DNA of 41,266 bases, from NCBI RefSeq assembly GCF_000003605.2, contig NW_003122910.1, positions 294,794 through 336,059 of the forward strand, read 5' to 3'. The notes beneath the pieces are model-generated. The model ran no database searches and had not been told where the DNA came from. It saw only the letters and a program-made list of their open reading frames with translations. Numbering within the stretch: the first letter of the stretch is position 1; every line of letters begins with the position of its first letter. Below, in pieces: positions 1 to 12,000 of this stretch. The DNA is from Saccoglossus kowalevskii (taxonomy: Eukaryota > Hemichordata > Enteropneusta > Harrimaniidae). A program made the position numbers and the translations under genes.

Positions 1-57
1 GTATTATTTTTACCATACTTAGTAAATTAGTAATATTCATAATATTCATAATTTCAG

Positions 58-90
58 GATTCTATTGGACTAATTCCAAGGATATGTGAG
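58..90 (+). CDS. KIF16B: KIF16B-like exon: 33-nt microexon of motor domain
   Basis: AG at 56-57 and GTAGGA at 91 bound 33 nt that read [11 protein letters not shown], phase 0 at both ends. This matches the kinesin-3 segment just after the P-loop region (human [11 protein letters not shown]). The next exon continues with GLFNHIE, as expected for the family. Confidence 0.88.
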
Positions 91-3000
91 GTAGGATATT
101 TCATTGTTTCTAGTAGAATCACACCGTTGTCGTCACAGGAAGCGCTGTTCCAGCACAGACCTGTGTCATATGACGCCTTACTAGCTGATTTTTGCTAAAA
201 TACCGCTCCGCCGCCTCTTTACATCAGTGTTTATACATGGAACTTGATATTGCTTTTCACAGTTTAAGTTGCTTTTTAAACACATATTTTAGTGAAATAT
301 TGTTTAGTAAGTGAAATATTAATGTCATAAATAATTCAATCTTCGAAACAACAGAAACTAACACATAATAACGATAATCAAATTTGTGTTTGAAGTTCAA
401 AAGTACTTGCATAATTTCCGGTTTCAACTAGTTCGAAAATAGAACTTTCTTTGAACTCGATAAATCACGCATAGAACGTCTTCTGAACCAGACACTAGAA
501 GCATAAGCTTATTGCAAATTTGCGCAATTTTGGCCCAATTTGTTCTTTCAAGTTTTCTAAGTTTCATTTATTATTATTTAGTAAACAGGCCCATGAAACG
601 ATTTCATATGTCCGTAAAATATGTGCTAACAGAAGACTGACTTCGAAACATTCAAAGTTTCGAACAAACTCCCGGCACACCTTGCGCGATATGCATCAGA
701 TCAGTGTAGAAGACGCCGACCTGCAGCGTCAATGGAATCACACACTTTGAGAAACAAATTATAAAGACATTGTTTTTTAATGATTATTATTATTAACACA
801 TTTTTTTCTGACAATATATTAAAATTAATGCATGTTACCTCAGATATTTTATTGTTTTGTTTTTGTTTCTTACAGGGTCTTTTTAATCATATTGAAGGAG
901 ACCTGAGTGTGAGTAATTCCTACAGAACTGAAGTCAGGTACGGAGATCAACTGTGATGTATGTCTCATTCACCTTCAGTGAAAATACTCTGAGGTTATCA
1001 CCTGATATCACTTGTTCATAGAGCTTGTGTGGTGTAATTGGCTAGTATCATTCTCGAATCGATGATGTCTGTATAATACAGAATGTAATGACCAGCTCTA
1101 TCTGGCGATGACCTATTTATCAATCCTGAGTACCGAAAAGACAAAGAAAATGAATAATATGCTTATAATGCATGACAGCTAATTATGCTGGATGACATGT
1201 AATCGCAGTTACTATGCCAACGATTATCAATAACATTACAAATATTACAAAAAATTCTCATATGGGAGTATCAGTTAATAATAATTCACACCAGACATCA
1301 GTATTGTGAATGATATGCACCATGGTCATGTGATAAGAACATGAGTCTATATGTAAAATTTGTAGACTTTACTATTAATCAGTTTGCATGTTATTTTCTA
1401 CATAGCATACATGTACTTCTATCACGTTACACAGGGTTGAAAGTGATTTGAATCCATTTTCATCTGTTTGTTTCATTGATAGTGAAAATATCATCAATTG
1501 CACTATGTAGGGTTATTGCAGGTAACTTTTGATAACAACTTTTCCAATTACTATTCTCTTTAATATTTTTTGTCTTTTCAAAATTAGTTATCTTGAAATC
1601 TACAATGAGAAAGTTCGTGACTTACTGAAATCAACATTACAACACTCATTACGAGTCAGAGAACATCCAAGAAATGGACCATATGTACAAAGTAAGTGTT
1701 AATACTAATCACAGAATAAAGTGAGATTTATGCTTGATTAAACATCACTTTACACACAATGCATCACTGGTGTGCAATCAATTATCAGGTGATGTCTCAA
1801 CCAGGCTGTGTCAGAGCTGTTTTTAGCTGATCACATTGCTTGAGAAGCCTATAACCTGTTTGTGATCCAACTTTATTTCTAGGTTTATCTAGACATTTAG
1901 TATCAGATTACCATGACGTTGAAACATTAATAGAACGAGGTAATATAAACAGGTAAGAATTGAATATCACATATATCTCTTATATGTACTCAGTTAAATA
2001 ATATACAATTTATTATAATCTGTCTTCATGTTTTCCGGTTTAATGACTGAAATGAATTCACTTTACTGTTAATGCAGAGGTTGAGCTGTTGCCATGGTGA
2101 TTTTTAACCATTTATTACTTATAATTATAATTCTAACATAACAATAGAAAATAAAAATCGACTGCTAATTGCTAACATTCTGTGGTAGAAAGTTTTATTA
2201 TAGATCAATGAACTGCAATTGTTACAAACTGGACGTTTATTTTCTAATCAGTTTTTCATTTAGAATTTTTGAAAATAATAGTGTTTATCTGTGAACAACA
2301 GCAATGGAAATCATTGGCATAATAATAAATAGTAGAACTGTATTTGAAGTGCTTGTTCAGCATTTCAATTCCTTTCTATTCCCCAATCTTTTTATGACGT
2401 GTATAAAATTAAATTATTGTATTACATCAGAGATACATTACTTGGGGTTTGCAACTACGGTGACATGATACCAAGATTACAATCTCGCACACGCATAAGC
2501 GTTCCAACTCAGAAAAATGCGAATGCACATGCCCAAGGTAACTAGGATACTGCGATGTCCAGGTGGAACAAGATAGCTGCCCACGATATGACGGATTACG
2601 AGAACTATATTTTCTGTACATTTTCGATGTATTACATTTTTCACTATGATAGTGACAAGAAAAGTTTTATTTTTTCATTACAAACCTTGAACATTGATAT
2701 GTGTCATGTCAAAAGGTTGTAGCCTCAGTCTCGCTATCTACGAGATGAGACTTGAATGGGATCTTGACATGATGTCACCATACAGTACTATGCGAGTTGC
2801 AAACCCCAAGTAATGTACCTCTGATTACATATATTGTCTCAACTTAGACTTAGTAGTCACAAATTTGAAATATATAGAATTGGGTAGACACAGAAGACAA
2901 GACACTGATTGATTGAAGAAAAACTGCAAAAATGCAACTTTTTGGAGGATGTCATTCACTTCCTAATGTCTTGTGTCACTAACAGAGAAGAAAGGAAGAA

Positions 3001-6000
3001 ACTATATTTTGAATTTAGCAATAAATTTCCTAATTTTAACAATAGTACAAAAACATTATACTACTTCAAATCATTTACATGTTTTTACATTTCTGAAACT
3101 CTCACTTGCCAAATTATAATTTTACATTTTTCCCCTCATATCATCATGGAACATTCTTTACCTGGTTTTCTTTACATAATCAGTTTGAGTTTAACATAAA
3201 TCATACCTGCTATCTCCAATCAATTGTTCTCAAACGTAGAGGTCTTCACAAGTATATTGTTTATTTCAGGACCACAGCGTCCACTCACATGAATGACACG
3301 AGTAGCCGATCACATGCAATATTCACTATTAGTTTTACACAGGTGAGCATTGGTAATTCACTCTAATTACTTGTGTCATGAATCTAATTATAGATATCTT
3401 TGTATAATGTCCTTGCAGACTAACAACCCTATACAAACACTCACTACATGATCATTATTAAATTGTGCATATACAAACATAACACTTAGCATTAATTCAT
3501 TGATTAAAAATAATCTTATTCAGTCTATAATGCCGTGTACTGATTGGTTTAATTATAAATTGCTGCCTCCGTAAATTACAATGTAATTTCCATTTTTATA
3601 CTACACATACTGTAAAATACTTAATAATTTTCGCTATTTTCGCTGTAGGAATAATTCAGTGAAAATAAAATCCAGCGAATATACCTTTTTTCCTATATTT
3701 TACACTCTTCAAAAATCAGTGAAAATAAATTCCATACAAAACACCTGCTAAAATACATTATGTTACAGTAGGTTGGTATGTTATGCAGTGCAACTAGAAA
3801 TAATTAAAAGATGTTTCATGTGATGTGAAAGTGTTATTGACATTTCTCTTTGCTTTATCTGTTCTGTAGGCTAAATTCTACAATGATATGCCCAGTGAAA
3901 CGATGAGTAAAATACATCTTGTTGATTTAGCTGGAAGGTAATGTACCACCATTTGCTTCTTTTTTTTTCTGTGAGGGCGCCCTCAGTGGCAACAAACTGA
4001 ACTAAGCATGCTATCCAGTTCCAAACTAATTTATTCATAGTGTATTCCTATTGTTACAGTGAGCGAGCAGATGCAACTGGTGCCACAGGTCAAAGGTTAA
4101 AAGAAGGAGCAAATATAAACAAATCTCTGGTAACATTGGGTACTGTTATATCAACGCTTGGTGAGTTAAATTTGATGTTAGTAAGTTACCAAACTGGTCT
4201 TAGTTGTTATGGTTTATCTAAATATTTTGTATTCATTCAAATCTACTGATTGTCTTAATAATTGAATATTTTAATAACAATTTTGTGTTGTTTATTTGCA
4301 GCCGAAGCATCATCACATACGCCTGGCAAGAAAAAACATACATTCGTTCCATACCGAGATTCCGTATTAACGTGGTTACTAAAGGACAGTATCGGTGGCA
4401 ACTCAAAGACTATTATGATTGCAAGTAAGTTGAAAATTATTGTGTAATTCATGACATGTCTTGTTGAATTATTTATACAGGGATAAGCATCATCTCACAT
4501 ATGCTGTCAATTAAAATTTACCAAATTTGCCCTCAAATGTAGACTTGGGTGCAAGTTACCCCTCCACCATGGTCAAATCACTCCCTTGACACAATGACAG
4601 CGACCCCCTCCACTATGAACACCCACCTATGTGTTCGTATTCTATAGTTTTCAATCTGATATTGTTTATTTCATAGCTGTCTCCCCGGCTGACGTCAACT
4701 ACGGTGAAAGTTTGAGCACATTACGGTATGCCAATCGGGCCAAGAATATCATCAACAAACCGACAGTCAATGAGGTATGGTTTCTTGCTACAATACACAA
4801 TAATTTTCAAATCAAGTTATTAATATTCCATGGGTAATGAAAATGTTTCACATTGATATTAATTCTACCATCCTTTAATTGACTCTACCAATATCTAATA
4901 TGTAGTGTTACATTAATACATATCATTTGAATCATAATTCCAACTTTATAAAAACTCATTGTTTAGAGCTGTTTTTTAAAATAAAAAATATTTTCATTGT
5001 ATTTTTGTGATATAATGATTGTTTACAATACAGAAATTGTGTTTGTACATTGTGATTTGTCAATGGTAGATGGATGAGGAGTTCTTCATATTTTTTCTTC
5101 TTCAAATTACAGGATCCAAATGTTAAATTAATTCGAGACTTGAGATCAGAAATCTCCAAGCTGAGAGCCATGTTAGCTGGTGATCTGGTAAGAATTTTAA
5201 TTCTGTCTGTGTAGGTACTGTGAAACATGTCTATTGTTATGTCCCATTGTCTCTATATTTAGTGTTGTACTTGTATTAGACATAATTTATTAGGAATTTG
5301 TTTTGTCAATCTTCATAAAAATTGATGTTCCTTCTTTCTGATTATAACCATTTGTCATTCTTTGATAGGCATCTGCCAAGTCACCGAGACGAGAAGCAGA
5401 AATGGTTGATAGACTGCACGAAAATGAAGCAAGGGTGAGTGTTGTTTAAATTTGCCATATGGGGTTTTTTTCAAGCTGGGTGAGAATCAAAATTATGAAC
5501 AAAGCCATAGTCATGTTACATCAATAAAATGAAGTTGAAAGCGCTTCAAGCATAAATTGATTTTTCATATCCAAAAAGAAAATATTGAGTTTGTGGAACT
5601 TGCCAAAAATAACCAATCTTATCCTTTTCACCACCAGTTCCCTCTTTTCATTCCAAATTCACAAAAAAAGTCCTGTTTATAGTCTGCACTTTCTTTCAGA
5701 AGATTGGGCAAAAAAAAACTAATTTTTTGAGAAAAAAACACGAAAATATACTCAAATCTGTTGGCTTCAAAATTAGGGTTCATTTCCGGAAATATTGAAA
5801 AATATAAGAAAAAAGTGCAGAAAAATCTGGGCGAGAAAGTCTGCTGGTGAAAAGGTTAAAAGAATGTCTGCAGTCAAACCAAAGCAGTGTCTTACAGTGG
5901 ATGTCAGTGACCAGACTAACACCTTACTTTTATCTCCACAACAGCGCCATCAGGGATGAACTAATAAAAACATTCTTTTTTATTGCAGCTCAACTATGCA

Positions 6001-9000
6001 TTATATACATACATATTGTACTATATTGTAATCAATCTAAAAATTTATTTATTAAAATATTCTGAATACATTTTCAAAGGATTCAAACGTGAACTTTCTA
6101 AAATTGACACAATGCATAAATCAAACTTCTTATGTTTAATATTTATTTGACATGTATTCTGAAATTAATTATAACCACTCCAAGTGAGTGCTGTAAGGTA
6201 TTGCCAGGGTAGGTTATTTAAATACAAAAACACAAAATATTTACATATACACTGTATGTAAATCTGGGGGAAAAAAACCTTAGGAAAATGCTTTCTTTGC
6301 ATTTTAAAGTTTGTATAATGATTAAAATTCAGAATGACAACATCTGCAGCTTGCCTCATTGTAACGTTAAGATAAGACCACACTGATTTTAAAATAATTT
6401 TATGTGTATTTATTATTTCATTATTAAACACAAGATTCTGAGTATAAATTTACATAATTCATAAAACGATATCATTCAGTGACAACCCTCGTTTGATGTT
6501 ATATCCTAGTATCGTGATTGACATTTAATTTGAATACATTGATACATGTCATATTAAGAAAATCATAAAAGTTTACTTGTATTTGATGTGATTTTTTAAA
6601 CCAATTTTTTTCAATTTTAGGTGAAAGTTTTAACAGAAGAATGGGAACACAAATGGAGAGAGACAAAAAAGATTATGAAGGTAAAATGTATATGATGTAA
6701 TCTACGAAGCACATAGAGCATGTCAAGAGAAACAACAATTGCAGTCAAAAATTTTTTGAAAAAACAAAATCCCTGTCTAAGTAATGCAAGTAATGATGGA
6801 AATGAACAAAAGGAAGGTTGTTAACAGTTCTGAGGTGTACTTATTCAACACTCCAATTACTCTTTTTGACAATTTTTCTTTTCACCTAAATGTTTATTAT
6901 GCAAGTCAAGTTGTTTATATGAATGACCATGTTTTCGCACATCTGTGTAATTTTTAACAGCACAGCAATGTTTTGTCACTAGAGTTCATTACTTAGTTCA
7001 TTACACGCAAAAGTCTATTTAGCATTGTATTGTATGTCTATTTAACTCATTGGTGTTATTACTATAGGAGTCCACATTAGCTCTGCGAAGGGAAGGTTTA
7101 GGTGTTGTCTTGGATTCAGAACTGCCACATCTGATTGGAATTACTACTGAAGATTTACTGAGTACAGGAATGAAGTTGTACCACCTCAAGGTAAGTATTA
7201 ATATATGTTCAAAGTGTGTACAATGAAAAGATATAATATGGTAGTATGCGTATATGTACACAGATTTGTTTTATTGATCTTTGCTGTTTTTGTTCCAAAA
7301 AACACTATGCTGTCAACTTTTTCTAAAGTGCCTGAGTCGATTTCATTCAAAATTGTCAGGTTTGGTTTCTACCCATTTCCTGTATATATCGGTATTTCCG
7401 GAAATGTTTTGCAAAATATCTTTACATTTTTACAAAATTGCTTTACATTTTCACAACGTACCTAACATCCTTGTTGTTACAGGAAGGATTGACCACCGTG
7501 GGACGTGATGATGCCGAACAGAAACCAGACATGGGTAAATGTAATTTCTGCTTATTCAAAAAAAAAAAAAACATTTATCAAATTACATGTAGATGCATTT
7601 GGTAATACATTCATTGGTTAGAAGCTAAAAGCCCTTTCAATCAGGAGAAACTTGGTCAAAAATCAAAATCATCTATTGGTTATTTGCTGTCTTTACTGCA
7701 ACAATTCCCATCATGCATTGCTGTTCAAATTTTGCTATGAGTGCATGCCTAAAACAACTAACCTAAGAGAAATACCTAATTGGATCACATGCTGTGATAA
7801 CACAAGTAAAGTAATAATCCTATGAACACAATGGCTATACAGGAATCAACTCAAGTGCCCAGGCTCCTAAATACTTATTCTCACTGGTTTGTAGAATATT
7901 TTTGTCGTACTGTAGAATACTTATTTTGACATACTGTAAAATACTTATTTTTGCCATACTGTAGAATACTTATTTTTGACATACTGTAAAGAACCGATTT
8001 TTGCCATAATGTAGAATACTTATTTTTGCCGTACTGTAGAATACTTATTTTTGCCATACTGTTCAATACTTATTTTTGCCATACTGTAAAATACCTATTT
8101 TTGCCGTACTGTAGAATACTTGTTATGGCGTACTGTAGAATACTTGTTATGGCGTACTGTAGAATACTTATTTTTGACATACTGTAAAATATCTATTTTT
8201 GCCAGACTGTAGAATACTTATTTTTGTCGTACTGTAGAATACTTATTTTTGCCGTGCTGTAGAATACTTATTTTTGCCGTACTGTAGAATACTTATTTTT
8301 GCCGTACTATAGAATGCTTATTTTTGCTGTACTGTAGAATGCTTATTTTTGCCGTACTGCAGAATACTTTTTTTTGACATACTGTAGAACACTTATTTTT
8401 GCCGTGCTGTAGAATACCTATTTTTGTCGTACTATAGGATACTTATTTTTGACAAACTGCAAAATACTTACTTTTGCCGTACTGTAGAATACTTATTTTT
8501 GACATACTGTAAAATACCTATTTTTGTCGTATTGTAGAATGCTTATTTGTGCCGTACTGTAGAATGCTTATTTTTGCTATACTGTAGAATACTTATTTTT
8601 GACATACTGTAAAATACCGATTTTTGCCCTACTGTAGAATGCTTATTTTTGCCCTACTGTAGAATGCTTATTTTTGCCGTACTGTAGAATACTTATTTTT
8701 GCCATACTGTAGAATACTTATTTTTGCCAGACTGTAGAATACTTATTTTTGCCGTACTGTAGAATACCTATTCTTGCCGTACTGTAGAATACCTATTCTT
8801 GCCGTACTGTAGAATACTTATTTTTGCCGTACTGTAGAATACTTATTTTTGCCGTGCTGTAGAATACCTATTCTTGCCGTACTGTAGAATACTTATTTTT
8901 GCCGTACTGTAGATACTTATTTTTGCCGTACTGTAGAATACCTATTCTTGCCATACTGTAGAATACTTATTTTTGACATACTTTAAAATACCTATTCTTG

Positions 9001-12000
9001 CCGTACTGTAAAATACTTATTTTTGCCGTACTGTAGGATACTTGTTTTTTCTCTACTGTGGAATTCTTATTTTCACCATATGGTCAATCAGTGAAAAATA
9101 GTTGTGTGTGTGTGTGGGGGGGGGTGGGGGTGGGGTGGGGTTGTAATCAAAAATTTATTCCAGCTAAAATTATGTTGAGACATTGTTTTGTTCTGAATAA
9201 TTGTTTTATTATATTTCTAGACTCAACATGTATACAGTGTATCATATTCATGTGTATTTATATCAATGCTAATTATACATTTAACAGCACTATGGGCTAT
9301 TGACATTGAAAAAGAACACTGTATATTTGAGAATGACAATGGAGTAGTGATTTTAAGACCACTACCGAGAGCTGAATGTTCCATCAATGGTCAACAGATA
9401 AGTCAACCAACTCCTCTTACACAGGGTAAGTTCCTTTCCGCCATTCACCAGGCCCAGTGTGGTGCCAAATCATATGACATATTACATTGCATATCATCTA
9501 GTGTATCGAGTCGCGCCATACTATGTAGGAAATAATTTGCATTATAAAAAATCTTTTTTTAGCTTTGTTATCTTCGAAGAGAATAGCTAGTCATTTGACG
9601 GTTTGTTTTTCTCTCATATATGGATATTTTAATACCTTGGATTGAGCTCTAGACATTTATGGTGAATATTTTTATAATTTGTGGTTAAAGTTTTTGTTTC
9701 ACTGCCGCTTTCTGATATTACTGTCTATGAAATGCTGCCTGCAGAGCTGTTGTCACTATCATAGCATTAGGTCATTTGTAAGTTTATACTCACAATACAA
9801 GTTTATGAAATAATAATCTTTGCAGACATACAGATTATGAAATTATATATTATTAATATTTATTCACAGGTTGTGTGGTTCTTCTTGGTAAGACGCAAAT
9901 GTTTCGATTCAACCATCCTGTAGAGGCCGCTCGGCTCAGAAAGGAACGGAAATCCAAATCCATGACTGACTTGGCCAGATCTACTGAGAGTCTCTTGTCT
10001 GTATTCAATAGTCCAGGGTAAGGTCCAATTATTCAATAGTTCAATACAAATTGTGGCACCAAAATTTCGCAGGAAAAATGCATCCACACTGGGAAGGAGC
10101 ATTAAATATCAATCTGCTTACAAACTAAAGCACAGTGTTCTAGCAGATATTATTCAATGAACAGAAAACAACAAAATGTTTAAATCTACTCACAGAATAC
10201 TACTACAGAAAGCTTTCTAAACTGAATACCAACAAGACTGAAAATTTAATGCAGTTTTATTAGTTAAGCGGAAATGCCTCTTTGTCTCAAAACATGTATT
10301 TGTGCTTCAAATTAAATCTTTGGATAAGAGGCATTTATGTTTAGACTAAGTTGTTACAGTCCAGAGATCAAATTAAACTGGCTAGCCTACCTTGCTGAGT
10401 AATGGGATCTGAATACAAACAAGACATTTGTAAGTGTTTAGGTTTTGCATTAAAGTATTTTATTTTGTCTGAAGTAGAATTTAATGTGAGTGTAGTAGTA
10501 TTTTATTACTTTTACACATCTATTGGTCAAAATTGTGAATTAAAACATTCTCTATACATATACTTAAAATTTTTCAGTATTTAATAAAAACTCTATGCAG
10601 GGGGAGGGGGTGTCATACATCTATAAGAGAAAATTACTTTACTTGCAATTATTTAAGCCTCAAGATAATAAAATAATGTGTCTGGAACTTCATTTTGAAA
10701 AATTCACAGGGTGTGTGGTGAAAAAGGTTCTATCACAGTGGTGATAGAATGTGTTCTGGCATGAAAACTTGCATGTGCACATCTACTTTAAAAACCCACC
10801 CATGTTCGTGAAACTGTATCCGCTTTAAAGTTATTAGTTTTAATGTAAACTCAAATCAGTTTTGTGATGCTTTTCAGCATGGAACTAGAAAAATTGCAAA
10901 GGGCTGAATGGGAAAGACTGGAAGAAAAAAGGTAAGTCTCACTATGCTTTGGTATCATAATTATTTCTATGTACTGAATTTATGTTTATGCTTTGTAGTA
11001 TGTTATGTTATGTTTAAAGCTGGATTATCTGTCAAATTTGTTGTCTCATGTACGTATGTAGTAAAATGAGCCATGAATTGAAAACAATTGTTACAGTATT
11101 CACAACTTATGCGTGTTAGAACCTGAATGATTAATCTTTTATCTTTAACTAAAAACCTGACATGCAACACTGTTTTGAATCCTGGTTTAGAACACACTGT
11201 TATCAAATCCGATATAACATGTATAAATATATAAAATTAAAGGACAGAACAACTTGAATAGATGTGTTTATCAATCAAATCCCCCAATTTGCTTCTTATC
11301 AAATTTTGATTTAATGAGTAGGTCGCATTAGAGCATTGAGTGATTGTGAGTAAAAGACATCAGTTTCACATGCTATTTGATAGATTTCCTAACAACTTCT
11401 AACCCAGATATCTTGTGAACTCTTGCATACTACTACATGGCGCATACATTGAATGCTACAAACAAAATATATTTAATAATACAACTTTACAATTATCAAG
11501 TGTATGTAATGTATCATAGCAAATTTTGACCTTTTGAATTTTAGTTTGAACTTTCTGTCCAATACATGCCAATCAAGTGACCTTTTTAGTTGTGAAATGT
11601 TTTTCCTTGATTTTTGTTCACAGACGGCATATTGAAGTGTTGGAGGATAAACATAGACAAGCTGAAGATGCTAGATTGAAGGAACAGGGTTTACGAGAAG
11701 ATGCACTGCGTGGCCAGATTAGTCAGCTCGAACGGCTGCGACAGGAAAGTGAACAAGCCAAGAAAGAAGCACAGCTTGAGCAAGGAAAGATCATCAAGGA
11801 GCAGGAAAGATTAAAAAGACAAAGTGCCGATTTTCTGAAGCAGATGGAGGATTATCAAAAACAAATGGAAGACTACATGGAAGAAAAGGAGAAGTTTGAA
11901 GAGGAAAGGCTACATGAGAAGTCTGCTATTGAGAAGGAAAGAGAGGACTTTATACAAGAACGGGATTTAGAGCGGCAGAAACTGCAAGATGAAAAAGATG

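Noticed and set aside
520-750. 76-codon frame in the first intron
   Set aside because: It does not match any kinesin segment, and the exons at 58-90 and 876-937 join in frame without it.
1029-1130. tRNA-like A-box word (GTGGTGTAATTGGCTAGTAT), possible tRNA-derived SINE
   Set aside because: No B-box at the right spacing, no cloverleaf, no tail or duplication.
4255-4452. Minus-strand 65-codon frame
   Set aside because: Antisense shadow of the motor exon at 4302-4424.
7881-8066. Minus-strand 61-codon frame with repeated KISILQYGK
   Set aside because: Pure translation of the 25-bp minisatellite.
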